This document shows, piece after piece, positions 11,657-21,849 of a stretch of 64,000 nt of DNA. Source of the stretch: Eublepharis macularius (Eukaryota > Chordata > Lepidosauria > Squamata > Eublepharidae); assembly GCF_028583425.1 (NCBI RefSeq), contig NC_072793.1:59029028-59093027 (forward strand), read 5' to 3'. Position numbers and translations under genes: made by a program. The notes beneath the pieces were generated by a model. It made no database searches. It had not been told where the DNA came from and saw only the letters and a list, made by a program, of their open reading frames with translations. Position 1 is the first letter of the stretch, and each line of letters begins with the position of its first letter.

Positions 11657-13225
11657 TTATAAGAACATAAGAAGAGCTCTGTTGAATCTGACCACTGGCC
11701 CATCTAGTCCAGCATCCTGTCGCACACAGTGGGCAACCAGTTGCTATGGAGGGCCAACAACCAGATTTAGAGGCTGAGGCCTTCCCTTGAAGTTGCCTCC
11801 TGGCCCTGATATTCAGAGGTTCAGTGCCTCTGAACGTGGAGGTTCCTTTTTGTCGCCATGGCTAGTAGCCACTGATAGACCTATTCTCCACAAATCTACT
11901 TAATCTACTCCCCATTAAAGCTGTCTGTGCCTGTGGCCATCACTACAACTTCTGGCAGTGAATGCCACATCTTAATCACTTGCTGAAGAAGTATTCCTTT
12001 TTTTTCCCCCTGTCCTGAATCTACTGCCCATCAGTGTCATTTGATGCCCTCAATTTCTAATATTATGGAGAGGAAGAAAAAGTTATTTCCGTCCACCCTC
12101 TCTACCTCATGCATAATTTTATAAACCTCTATCATATCTTCCCTTTGTCATCTCTTTTCTAAACTGAAAAGCCCCAGATGCTTCAGCCTTTCATCATAGG
12201 AAAGGTGTTCCGACCCCCTAACCATCTTGGTTTCCCTCTTCTGTACTTCTTCCAGCTCTGTAATGTCCTTTTGGAAATATGGTGAACAGAACTGCACACA
12301 GTATTTCAAATGAAGCCGTAACATAGATCTGCACAGATCTATGAGAGCAGCTGTAGTTAAGCGGTTGGCCTGCAAATGAGCTAGTTCAACTCCCACAACT
12401 ACCATGAAGTCAGCAGATGGCTTTAGGTAAGCCACTCCTCTAAGCCCCAACTTCCCAGCTGTATTATGGGGATAATATAACACTGACTTTTTGCACAGCT
12501 AAGTGTTGTTGCTATAATACAGGGGCATTATAATATTGGCAATTTTATTCTCTATCTCTTTCCTAATAATCTCCACAGTAGTGTCTCCTTTTTTCACTGC
12601 TGTAACACATTGAGTTCACATTTTCATTGAGCTGTCCATTACAACCCCAAGGTCTCATTCCCTCTCAGTATCAGCAAGTTCAGACCCCTATTAGCATATA
12701 CTTGGTTGGGTTTTTTGTTTCAATGTGCATCTCCTTACACTTATCTACATCAAATCAAGTTGTGTCATCTGCAAACCTGGCCACTACACTGCTTACCCCC
12801 ATCAATTACAAACAAATTAAGTAGCACTAGCTCCCAATACTGATCCTTGTGGATCCCACTGCTTACTTACCTCCATTGAGAGAAATGTCCATTTATTCCT
12901 ACTTTTAGCTTCCTGCTGTTTAACCAGTTTTTTAATCCATAAAAGGACCTGTTCTCTTATCCCATAACTGCTAAGCTTATTCAGAATTCTTTGGTGAGGT
13001 ACCTTTTCAAAAGCCGTTTGAAAGTCCAATGTCTACTTGGTCACCTTTATCTACATGCTTGTTCACATTCTCAAAGAACTCCAAAAGGATGGTGAGGCAT
13101 GACTTCCCTTTGCAGAAGCCATGCTGATTTCCCTTCGGCAGGCTTTTTTTCTCTGGGTGCCTAATAATTCTATCTTTGATTACAGTTTCTATTTATTTGC
13201 CTAGGAGTGACAATATGTCCATTTA
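11657..13225 (-). pseudogene. CR1-clade LINE, 3' portion, with reverse transcriptase remnants
   Basis: Minus-strand translation gives, in order, QHGFCKGKSCLTILLEFFE (about 13125-13065), DFQTAFEKVPHQRILNKLSSYGI (13029-12955) and a degraded GSVLG block. The C-terminal YCVQFCSPYFQKDITELEEVQKRETKMVRG block follows (about 12305-12220), then the 3' UTR ending in a TTCTTATGTTCTTAT tail at 11657-11675. An octamer-like 3' repeat instead of poly(A) is characteristic of CR1 elements. The frame is broken by frameshifts and by a SINE inserted at about 12335-12510; it is a dead, 5'-truncated copy. A second copy of this 3' UTR lies at 32598-32760 on the plus strand. Confidence 0.85.
12335..12512 (+). mobile_element. 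tRNA-derived SINE inserted in the CR1 LINE
   Basis: A box-A-like tagttaagcggttgg and box-B-like gttcaactccc are spaced as in a tRNA promoter, followed by gatggctttaggtaagccac and a wttatggggataata tail region. The CR1 3' UTR reads continuously if this segment is removed: ccgtaacatag then caggggcattataatattgg. Confidence 0.75.
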
Positions 13226-13632
13226 ATATATGTGGGTATCCATTCTATTAGAACACACATAATGGAACATTCTTCTCATATTCAAACTAATATGTTGAAG
13301 TCTCACATGCATATGTTCAATTCAAATTTGGATTTTAAATGCTTCTTTTAATTGTATATCCCTTTGCCCCTATTTTTTGCATTTTTTCATTTTTTTATAA
13401 ATTTATTTACGTTTTTATAATGTGTAAATTGTGGATTTGGGATATTTTTATGTTTTTCTGATTGCTCGCACTATATATTTTCCTTTATATTAAAATTATT
13501 TATATTGTGAACTACTGGGTTCCTATAAATTAGAGTTCTTTAAATTTTCCTTTAATTAGCATTCCTTTAACTTTTATGTTTTGATCTTATTTACTTGCAC
13601 TGCTACAGTTAGTTATGTTGATTATGACATTA
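13226..13632. other. AT-rich unassigned DNA
   Basis: Very AT-rich sequence with T-runs. No gene or repeat family recognised. It provides the A|T target of the Helitron that starts at 13633. Confidence 0.5.
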
Positions 13633-14885
13633 CTAGCAACAAAGCCCGTTGTGGGGAAAAACACAATGGGGTCTAGAAAGGGGAGGGCAGGCAGGCAGGC
13701 ATTCACTCCTCCTCCATCACTGATTCCAGCTGGTGAAGGAAGGGGGTTGGATATTGTCATCTTCTCCACACCTGATCTGCCTGATCTTGGCCATGTGGAG
13801 GGGTGGTGGACTTTGCTACCTGCTCCATGCATGATACATGCTGGGTAAAAGGGGGGGCATTATCTCCAGTTCTGCACCTGACTAAGGCTGGGTGAAGGGG
13901 GGCAGGCATTGCCACCTGCTCCCCACTGGGTGGAGGAACAGGCATTGCCTCTTGCTCCAAGCCTGATCCCGGCTGGGTGAAGGTGGACGATGTGCTTTAC
14001 TACCTGCTCTACTCCTGATCCCAGCTGGGTGAAGGGGGTGCGGGCACTGCCACCTCTTCTGCTCCTGATTCTGGCACGTTGAAGGGGGGGACAGGCATTG
14101 CTGCATGCTTGGAGAGGCATTGCTGCATGCTTGGCTCCTAACTCCAGCAGAGTGAAGACAAAGTGGCCATTGCTGCCTCCTCAGTGGCTTATTCCGGTAG
14201 GTTGAAGAGGGCAGGCATTGCCACCTGCTCTGCTCCTTATCTCAGCTGGGTGAAGGGAAGAAGGGCATTGCCTCCTGCTCTGCGCCTGATCCCAGCCAGG
14301 TGAAGGTGCGAGGTGGGCATTGCCACCTGCTCCACTCCTGATCCCAGATGGGTGATAGGGTGGGCATTGCCACCTGCTCTGCCACTAATACCAGCTGGGT
14401 TAAGGCAGGGGAGGACATTGCCACCTGCTCCACTCCTAATGGCAGCTGGGTTAAGGTGGGGGATGGGCATTGCCACCTGCTCCGCTCCTAATACCAGCTA
14501 GGTTAAGATGGGGGGTGGGCATTGCCACCCGCTCCGCTCCTAATACCAGCTGGGTTAAGGTGGGGGTGGGCATTGCCACCTGCTATGCACCTAATACTTG
14601 CTGGGTTAAGGCAGGGGTTGGGCATTGCAACCTGCTCCGCTCCTAATACCAGCTCGGTTAAGATAGGGGGTGGGCATTGCCACCTGTCTCACTCCTAATA
14701 CCAACTGGGTGAAAGCGGAAGGCAGGCATTGCCACCTGCTCCCAGCCTGGGCTTCCCACCATGGCACGTTTTCTGGAGGGAAATGGTGTCTTGCCTAGGC
14801 TTCCCTCCATGGCAGCACCCTCTGGTGATGCTCCAGGGTGTAAAGTGAGTTGTCTGAAATACGCTTAATCAATTATATAGTAAGA
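13633..14885 (-). mobile_element. non-autonomous Helitron
   Basis: On the minus strand the element starts with TCTTACTATATAA at 14885 and ends with TTGTTGCTAG at 13633. It is inserted between host A and T, with no target duplication. The 5' TC, 3' CTAG (CTRR) and A|T insertion are the three Helitron hallmarks. A small hairpin (CAAC-loop-GTTG) precedes the CTAG end. A second 5' end of the same family, with the same TCTTACTATATAA start and CAACTCACTTT a little inside, lies at 51739. No Rep/helicase is encoded, and the interior is a minisatellite. Confidence 0.8.
13688..14748. repeat. ~52-bp minisatellite inside the Helitron
   Basis: About 18-20 imperfect units, consensus containing gggcattgccacctgctcc, then gctcctaatnccagctgggt and taaggtgggg. 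Units begin near 13905, 13940, 14208, 14313, 14358, 14409, 14462, 14513, 14565, 14623, 14674 and 14724, among others. Right-hand units are more uniform than left-hand ones, suggesting recent expansion from that side. All open frames here are repeat artefacts. Confidence 0.93.
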
Positions 14886-15120
14886 TTTGGTTTAGTGGTT
14901 TTCAGTTTCCTTCAAATTTGTTTTGCAACCAAGTCGTATAAATCGTTTAACTTGCCGGTTATTATTAAAAGTTTTTACTCTGCTTATATAAGCATATGGG
15001 AACTCTAAGTATGTATAAACTTTGTTTAAAGTTTTTTAGAGATGTTATGTTTACAATATACATTATAATGGTTGTTGTGAATTTTCCAGACTGTATAGCT
15101 GTGGTCTTGGCATTGTAGTT

Positions 15121-15161
15121 CCTGACGTTTCACCAGCAGCTGTGGCTGGCATCTTCAGAGG
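15121..15161 (-). ncRNA. hammerhead-ribozyme-like motif, left PLE arm
   Basis: Read on the minus strand: CCT, core CTGAAGA, stem-loop GCCAGC/GCTGGT with a 7-nt loop, then GAAAC, GTC and AGG. CCU pairs with AGG (stem I), GCCAGC with GCUGGU (stem II) and AC with GU (minimal stem III). PLEs are known to carry hammerhead motifs. One extra U sits between the core and stem II, so activity is uncertain. Confidence 0.55.
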
Positions 15162-15284
15162 TGTAGCACCAAAAGACAGAGATCTCTCAGTGTCACAATG
15201 TGGAAAAGATGTTGGCAGGTCATTTATATCTACTCAGGAGGGGTGGGGTTGAGCTGAGTCATTCTGTAAGAGTTTCCCAGGGTG

Positions 15285-15581
15285 TGGAATGCTAATGGAG
15301 GGAGGCTTCACTGTATCCTGACCACAAAGTGTAGCATCCAGACAAGAATAAAAGAACATGAAAGATACTGCAGACTTGGCCATCCTGAAAAATCAGCAGT
15401 GGCTGAACATAGCCTAACTCAAACAGGACACAGTATCCTATTCCAGGACACTAAAATACTTGACAACACTTCCAACTACTTTGTCAGACTGCACAGGGAA
15501 GCCATTGAAATTCATAAGCATAAGCACAATTTCAACAGAAAAGAAGAGACTTTAAGGATGAATAGAAAAACACCAGGCTAA
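15285..15581 (+). pseudogene. PLE GIY-YIG endonuclease C-terminal fragment
   Basis: The frame encodes SIQTRIKEHERYCRLGHPEKSAVAEHSL..., then REAIEIHKHKHNFNRKEE. This matches the C-terminal half of the GIY-YIG nuclease of PLEs: the R-x3-H/E-H segment, the K/SAVAEH block and the REAIEI...NFNR block with its conserved glutamate. The GIY and YIG strands themselves, the linker and the whole reverse transcriptase are missing. The frame begins inside the inverted left arm, so the first residues are not native. The fragment is enzymatically dead and only marks the orientation of the element. The frame is open to the C-terminal end, ending in a stop before the 3' arm. Confidence 0.85.
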
Positions 15582-15820
15582 CAAAACACTCTATACCCGA
15601 CAATAGCCCTGCAGAGAAGATTAGCACATCAAGCACCAATCCATATGCAAAAGAACCTCCTCAGGATACAGTGAAGCCTCCCTCCATTAGCATTCCACAC
15701 CCTGGGAAACTCTTACAGGATGACTCAGCTCAACCCCACCCCTCCTGAGTAGATAAAAATGACCTGCCAACATCTTTTCCACACTGTGATACTGAGAGAT
15801 CTCTGTTTTTTGGTGCTACA

Positions 15821-15861
15821 CCTCTGAAGATGCAAGCCACAGCTGCTGGCGAAACGTCAGG
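15821..15861 (+). ncRNA. hammerhead-ribozyme-like motif, right PLE arm
   Basis: CCT (15821-15823), CTGAAGA (15824-15830), a stem II hairpin with one mismatch (GCAAGC against GCTGGC), GAAAC (15851-15855), GTC (15856-15858), then AGG. This is the sense-strand copy of the motif at 15121-15161. The A in stem II makes it weaker than the left-arm copy. Confidence 0.55.
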
Positions 15862-15985
15862 AACGACAATGCCAAGACCACGGCAATACAGTCTAGAAAA
15901 TCCACAACAACCATTGTTCTCCGGCCGTGAAAGCCTTCGACAAAATATACATTATAGTTAATTATATTTGACTGGGATTCCTAGG

Positions 15986-16038
15986 GGGGGTGGGCATTGC
16001 CACCTGCTCCGCTCCTAATACTTGCTGGGTTAAGGCAG
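15986..16038. repeat. isolated copy of the Helitron minisatellite unit
   Basis: One full unit (gtgggcattgccacctgctc, then gctcctaatacttgctgggt) lies outside the Helitron boundary, about 1.1 kb from the array. It is closest to the unit at 14565-14622, which shares the rare taatacttgctgggttaaggca variant. Confidence 0.85.
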
Positions 16039-16549
16039 TGGTTGTTCTGATTGTTCTGTGAAACTTTTCAGCTGAACAGTGTTCTGTTTCTATGAAGGAC
16101 AGGTGACGGTTTTATACTTCATCTTAGTAATATTTAGTTCTAAGCTTGTACATATGAAAAATGATTGGCTTGACATTAATCTTAAAGGGACAGGATTATC
16201 AAAAAGCCAGGCAAGTTTCAAACTCTTGAACTACAGCTGTGTATAATTAGATAGCATTTTCTGTTAACTAGTTTTAATGGTCTGTATTATTTGATTACAG
16301 TACTTGCATTTCTCTACATATTGAAGAAGCATTATACGAAACAGGAGTACATTTGGATTCCTGTACCTGTATGCAAGAATGTCTGTAATTTGAATCTCTG
16401 TATAGTTTTTGATCTGTAATGTGACAAGAAAGAAAGATTATTGTACAAAGAACAAAGGAAGTTTATAATATAAGTGATTGTGATTTCTCACATTCACAGT
16501 GTGTACTTTAGGATTTCTTGTTCAGGCAGTACAAAAAGATTATTGTGAT

Positions 16550-16666
16550 TTTAACATACTTCATAGGATTGTTTGTGAGGAAGAAATGAGGAATGAGAGA
16601 ATGCTATAAGCTTCTCTGAGTCCCTGTTGGGGAGAAAAGTGAAGTATAAAAGAAGTAAATAAATGT
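16550..16666 (+). mobile_element. tRNA-derived SINE (type A), 3' part
   Basis: The segment from aggattgtttgtgaggaagaa to agtataaaagaagtaaataa corresponds to the 3' half of the SINE that follows directly. It is truncated at its 5' side. Confidence 0.7.
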
Positions 16667-16688
16667 TTGAACCATTAAGACACATAAG

Positions 16689-16915
16689 CCAGCATGGCAT
16701 AGTGGTTAGACTGTTGGGCTAGGATCTCGGAGGCCCAGGTTTGAATCCCAGCACTGCCATGGAAGTTCGCTGGGTAAACTTGGGCCAGTCGCTCCTACTT
16801 AGCCTAACCTACGTTATAGAGTTGTTGTAAAGATGAAATGGAGGAGAAGAGAACGATATGAGCTGCCTTGGATCCCCTTTGGGGAGAAAGGCACAGTATA
16901 AATAAAGTAAATAAA
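16689..16915 (+). mobile_element. tRNA-derived SINE (type A), full length
   Basis: Box A (tggcatagtggttagactg) and box B (ggtttgaatccc) sit in the tRNA-like head. A body follows with gaagttcgctgggtaaactt and cctaacctacgttatagagt. The 3' tail, ggagaaaggcacagtataaa, resembles the L2 LINE 3' end at 53270-53320. Other copies: 19463, 34789, 38300(-), 39597(-), 58021(-) and 63745(-). Confidence 0.88.
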
Positions 16916-16968
16916 TGAATGAATGAATGAATGAATGAATGAATGAATGAATGAATGAATGAATGAAT
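16916..16968. repeat. (GAAT)n microsatellite
   Basis: About 13 GAAT units expanded from the taaataaatgaa tail of the preceding SINE. Translation gives meaningless SFIHSFIH repeats. Confidence 0.95.
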
Positions 16969-17314
16969 AAGCCAAAGTGATCCCACCTGCTTTTGTTTCA
17001 TTTCTGTGGTGGCAGGCAAACCAATGGTATGATGGGAGAGCTGACACATAGTGCAGTGTGAAGACAGCACAAGCCACAGTCAAAAAGAAGCTTGTAACAT
17101 ATGTGTTGCTTTCCTGCATATGTGCAGTCTGACGTGAGACTAGCAGAGGTGACTGGCAGGTTATACAACCCCAGGCTGGGACTTCAAGGAGCAGGAAGTA
17201 TTACCCAATTAGGATGTCTCCTTGAAAGTTGGGGGAATTAGTGTGCAAGGAGAGGAAACAAGAAGCAGGTAACTTAGCGAGATCTCCACCTGTGTTTATG
17301 ATGATTGTCCCTGC

Positions 17315-17362
17315 CAGGGCTTTTTTTTCTGGGAAAAGAGGTGGTGGAACTCACTGGGTACC
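17315..17362 (+). mobile_element. left end of a CAGGGCTTTTTTTC-type hAT-like MITE
   Basis: The left terminus cagggctttttttt and the adjacent ctgggaaaagaggtggtgga match the complete copies at 33825-34084 and 53881-54194. The sequence then diverges into a CpG-bearing segment (17363-17560) that could be a related but different MITE interior. The right end was not found. Confidence 0.65.
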
Positions 17363-17562
17363 ATACATGTGTGTGTGTGCATGCACATGCGAAGCGAGCG
17401 CATGTGCTCACGGTACCGCGTGATGACATCACTTCCGGGAACTGATGTCATCATGCAGGTTGTGGCTGCTGCAGGAGCGCTCCCACACTCCTCAGGGGGC
17501 CCAATTCAGGCCCAAATTGGCCTGGAACGCACCACTGCCTCACAGGAGAGCACTCCCCTGTC

Positions 17563-17990
17563 CAGAAGTGGCCCAATCTTGGCTGTTCATCAAAAGGACC
17601 TTCCCAGTCTTCAGCCTTTACCATCATCATCATTATAGTGGTGACAGTTCAGTGTCAATGCCCCAGCAGCCCTCTACACATGCCACTATGTGGATTGAAA
17701 TTACTGTGTGTAAATGGGAATCAAGCACAAAAGTTCTGGCCACACCTTATCTATGCATGATCTCCAATGCACGATCATGGAACTTACATACATATATAGG
17801 CTCTCTCTCCATGACTGGAACTGTTTAAAACAGCAGTGATCCTGATCACAAGGATAAATACTACATGGATACAATTACTATGTATACAGGCTCCATGCTC
17901 ACAACTCAGTGATTGTGGATAGAGGGGACAGGACCAATGTGCTTATGTCTGCTCTCCCTCAACACACATTGATTTTTCAACACATGTGGC
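17563..17990. other. unassigned non-coding DNA
   Basis: No recognisable gene or repeat. The open frames (for example 17445-17828) lack domain features. Confidence 0.4.
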
Positions 17991-17997
17991 ATGATGA

Positions 17998-18042
17998 ACA
18001 CAGAAATCTGCCTTATACTGTATCAGACCTTTGGTCTGTCAA
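17998..18042 (-). mobile_element. tRNA-derived SINE (type B), 3' fragment
   Basis: The plus strand reads ctgccttatactgtatcaga, then cctttggtctgtc. This is the reverse complement of the 3' end of the type B SINE at 34391-34598. Confidence 0.6.
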
Positions 18043-18114
18043 GGTAAGTTTTTTTCTACTTTGATCGCAGCTTTCACTCTCAGGTATAAATCTTTCACCT
18101 CATCTACCAATTGA

Positions 18115-18242
18115 TCCTTTTCATTGGAGAAGACTGAGTTTCAAAAGCTTATATCCCAAAAATCTTGTTGGTCTTTAAGGTACCACTGGATTTGAATCTT
18201 GCAGTTCCACTGCAGAATAACACAGTTACCCACCTGAAACTC
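18115..18242. repeat. interspersed repeat fragment (shared with 3790-3912)
   Basis: It shares aaaagcttatatcc, ttggtctttaaggta, actggatttgaatctt and cccacctgaaac with the 3.8-kb copy, with an extra insertion before the last block. Confidence 0.6.
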
Positions 18243-19460
18243 TTTGTGGTGCATAGTTATACGGAATAGGACCATATGGAATTTCATCACTAGAAAATTC
18301 CCGCTCCCTCCTGGATTGCAGGTGGCAAGCAAAGACGATTCTCTATCAGTGACATTTGAAGTATTCTGACTGTTATTAAGTTGTTTAATAGTTACTGTTT
18401 AATAGTTTTATTCTGATTCATGATGCTAATTTTATTATATTGAGATTGCTAGCTATTTTTCAAGTCTTTTTATCTGTGTTGTTCTATTATCACAATCTTA
18501 TTGTTTTATCTGATAATTTAATAATAACCTAATAACCTTATGCTAATATATCACTCTTCAGGGCAGATTAGTGTCACACTCAGAGCAGTTAACAAGTCAG
18601 TGTCGTTATTATTTATGCTACCAAGCATTTATGGAGAGGAAGGATATGAATATTTGAAACAGAGATCCTAGGTACAATGGTAGATTGCAGTGAAAACCCT
18701 TGCAGGCATATTTTGCAGAAAATGAATATTTCAGACAATCTTCAAAGGCAGCCACAATAGAATGTATTATGGTCCAGTTTCTAATTTCAATGATACCAAC
18801 ACATGTGGTAAAACCAGTTTAGCATTTTATAAAAACCCAGTTAAGCATATCTTCCACTTCTCTAAGATAGGGAAAAAAACTTACATTTGATTAATAAACT
18901 GGATTGGCTACATGGCATCATGATTTCATCATGCTAAGCACGTAATCTCTAAATGCCTCAGGGTAAAGGCAATGCAACCCAAGAACAGCTTTGCTTGTCC
19001 TCTATGATGTCATCATGCAGCGCAACCTTTTCTCCGAATTGGCACTAAAGCAAAGCAGAGTCTGTTTAGGGAATTAACAGGATATGAAACAGGGTGCACA
19101 ATAAAAAGGTAAGGGGGGGGGTGTCCCTTGAATGTTCATCTGTGAACTTTCAGCACAGCCCAGCTCTGCATGCCCCCTTTAGATTCTGAAAGCAGCTAAA
19201 ACATATGCAGTGCCACTGGACTCTCGCCAAGAATTTCCAATATAAATATGAATCACTGTAATCTAGTCTCCTTGTAAAGGAGAGAGTTATTTGCCTCTTA
19301 AATTCATCCGATATCAGGCCTAACACTGCCAAGATAACAACATTGGTCAACAAAAATTATACTGCTTTAAATGATTTTAATAAGCGTTCATTCCAATAGT
19401 CATAAATCTGCTATATGCTAATAATTGTTTACTTTCTTCTGACACCAGTCGTGAGAGATC
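18243..19460. other. unassigned non-coding DNA
   Basis: AT-rich DNA with no gene or clear repeat. A short block near 18548-18620 may be an old LINE/SINE tail, but it is too degraded to call. Confidence 0.4.
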
Positions 19461-19462
19461 GT

Positions 19463-19580
19463 GCCATGTAACAGTTAAGCTGTTGGACTAGCATCAGGGA
19501 GGCCAGCATTAAAACTCCTGTTCAGTCAGAAGCAAACTGGGTGACCTTGAGAACACCCTTGCCTCTTTGCCTAACAGACA
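19463..19580 (+). mobile_element. tRNA-derived SINE (type A), degraded head
   Basis: Degraded box A (atgtaacagttaagctgttg), ggactagcatcagggaggcc and actgggtgaccttgag follow the order of the type A SINE. The tail is missing. Confidence 0.65.
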
Positions 19581-20264
19581 TTGGTGGGAGGGGCAATGGA
19601 TGCTTTCTTGATTGTTTTAATTAACAGGAATGGGGGGGATTAATTGTAATGAGATATAGCTGTGATTTTCTGATTTTCCTCTTGAACAACTGTCCATTAG
19701 AAAACAAATATTATCATCTCAATCTAAAAGTGAAACTGCAGAGTTAGTTACTCATGTGAAAGCCTGGTGCATAGCTTAAAGAAGAATGGTCCCTCACATC
19801 TGAAGCTCTTTGAATGGCCACATTAATGCCCTTATATAGCAGAGGGTGTGTGTGAGAGAGTGAGAGTAAATGTGAGTGAGTGAGAGAGAGGGGTGTGCAC
19901 CAAGAAAATTTCCATTTCAGCTTCTTGTCTAATTCTGTTCCATTATTGGTTTGTTCCAAGTAGACTAGTGCTGGCTCAGATCTGATCCTTTTGTTTTTCT
20001 TTCATTTTCATTGTGCACAAGCAAGGCAGGAATTAGCCATACATGCACAGATGCACACTGTTCTTTTCAAGAAGGGTTGGGAAACAGAGCTTTGGGTCAG
20101 CTGTTTTTGCACCTCATGGCATCAAAACCACTCAGAGCACATTCTTCCAAATTATTGGTTGATCCACTGAATATGAGTGCACTGCACACCTAACAACAAT
20201 GGGCTTCAGTCATGAACCGTGAAGAATGCTTGAGGATAGGAAAGTTGTCAAAGCGAGTGTTGAG
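19581..20264. other. unassigned non-coding DNA
   Basis: Contains a GT/GA-rich simple tract near 19845-19892 and no recognisable gene. Confidence 0.45.
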
Positions 20265-21245
20265 TAGGGCTGTGCAAGGCCTGCCTGTTTCGTTAAACCT
20301 GATTCGGTTTTAACTGAATCAGGAAACCGTTTCGGTATTCAGGGAATAACGAAACAGCAGGCCAATTTGGTATTCACGTTTCGGCTTGATTCGGCCATTG
20401 TTTTCAATGAGAAAACCTTCTCCTGGCTTTCCAGGAGTCTGGGGGGCCATTACTCTGCTCAGGACATGGCAACTGAGAGGCCACAGAAGCTGTCTTCGGT
20501 GATATTCTGAAGAGATATCCTTTTCCCAATCACATTGCTGTGCATCAGTCATGACTCAAATTTCCCAGGTATGCAGCACAAGGATATCTCTCAACCCAAA
20601 GTGGCTTTGGTTTAGCTTGGTGACAACAATAGGGTACTGTTGTGCTACTACGGGAACCACCAGCAGAATAGGCACAAAGAAATTCACTCCCTCTCCCCCA
20701 AATTTAACCTCCTCTCATAGATTCTCTCTGTCCTCATGTCCTTCAAAAGAATATTCCTGCTGTCTCCCCAAAAACATCTCCTTGACTGTCCCCTCAAAGA
20801 GTACTTCTCTCCCTCCCATTCCAGCCCCAGAGCAGATTTTCTGCTCCCAGGAACCATCACTCCACTTTGGGGGGCATCATTCTCAGAGGAAGATTCTCCA
20901 ACTCCATCCCACATTTTCATTACAACTTTTTGGTGCTGCAAACCAATGCAAGTTGCAGCTCCTATTCTATGTACTGGAAGTTTCCTGGGGGCAGCCACTT
21001 TGGGGGTCTGTAACTCAGACGTCCGAACTAAAACATGGAGGGTGGGTGGTGGCTGAAGACTTGCTGCAAGTTTAATATCTGTGAGTGTAAAGGGGGCGGT
21101 CCCATGGCCCCCAGAATTGACAGACCACGAGCCGATGAACTTGTCCGCAAACCAGGGAGGGTCCATCAGTGGTCTGTGGTCTGTGAAAATCTATGGACCA
21201 CGGACTGATGGTCCGTGGGTTTTCCCCAGTCCATGCTCACCTCTA
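20265..21245. mobile_element. hAT-type element mosaic
   Basis: The left end, TAGGGCTGTGCAAGG, is followed by repeated GATTCGG/TTTCGGT words. The right end, reverse-complemented, starts TAGAGGTGAGCATGGAC and is preceded by GGACCACGGAC/GGTCCGTGG words. Both resemble ends of the hAT families elsewhere in the window, but they differ from each other. The flanking 8-mers also do not match (gtgttgag against ttagggag). This is best read as two related elements, one inserted into or fused with the other. A long open frame (20551-21075) overlaps but looks non-coding. Confidence 0.55.
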
Positions 21246-21289
21246 TTAGGGAGTATCATATAGGTATTAAAATGTGTAAAAAATTAAAA

Positions 21290-21735
21290 TATTCCAAATG
21301 CAAGTTAAAAGTGTATGATATGTGGTGTTCCAAAGCTTACTTTGGAGTGCAGTGGGCATGCTGCCTTTGTAGTTCCTTATTGAAATCTTTTTCCCCCAAT
21401 AGAAGGATCTTGAAGGCAACCCAAATAGAAGCTCTTTGTGCTGGAACTAGTGTTTGGACCAGGCACCAGTGCACATCTTATGATAAGGTACATTCTCCAG
21501 AGTGTGGGATGTATGATTTGGGCCTGTCCAAAGATTGTTTTGGGGTACAGCTTCCCCTCAGTTTCTCCATGTGCTTTTTCCTGGGGACTCCCCACTTCGG
21601 AGCTGCTAGCACAAGAACTGGACTTTGGACCAGGAAACAGCATTTGGTTCACTTGGAAGGCTGATCCCCCTGATGGTGGAAGTGTATGGCATGTGGTGGT
21701 CCAAACTTTATTTTGGGTTGAATATCTTTTCAATT
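21290..21735. repeat. three degenerate ~185-bp repeats
   Basis: Similar blocks start at about 21308 (aagtgtatgatatgtggtgt), 21507 (gatgtatgatttgggcctgt) and 21679 (aagtgtatggcatgtggtgg). Each is followed by a (t)ccaaa...ttttggg stretch. The family is unknown. Spacing is 199 and 172 bp. Confidence 0.5.
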
Positions 21736-21849
21736 AACCTCAATATTTGTGTTTGGTTAGCAAACAGGAAATTCAAATAAGGAACCAAGAACCAACTTCA
21801 TCCTCATTGGGGATGACGGGGTGGCTGACTGAGTTTCAGAGTAGTTAAT

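Larger units (their letters stand above)
15068..15943 (+). mobile_element. Penelope-like element copy with inverted terminal arms
   Basis: A 13-bp target duplication, aatatacattata, flanks it exactly (15055-15067 and 15944-15956). The left arm (about 15068-15308) is the reverse complement of the right arm (about 15660-15925), as in PLE copies with inverted pseudo-LTRs. Between the arms lies a GIY-YIG endonuclease C-terminal fragment on the plus strand. The 3' terminus carries gccgtgaaagccttcgacaa, also seen at the 36-kb hairpin insertion. Confidence 0.9.

Noticed and set aside
13587..14501. Several proline/alanine-rich open frames on both strands
   Set aside because: They are translations of the ~52-bp minisatellite, whose unit length and base content keep frames open by chance.
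13688..14748. CRISPR-like regular repeat array
   Set aside because: Units are contiguous ~52-bp minisatellite copies without unique spacers, inside a Helitron in a vertebrate-type genome.
16804..17119. Frame with SFIHSFIH repeats
   Set aside because: Translation of a (GAAT)n microsatellite.
17445..17828. 127-codon open frame
   Set aside because: Low-complexity and MITE-derived sequence with no motifs; the flanks are repeats.
20551..21166. Open frames of 174 (+) and 160 (-) codons
   Set aside because: They overlap each other on opposite strands inside a hAT-type mosaic and show no conserved domain or splice context.
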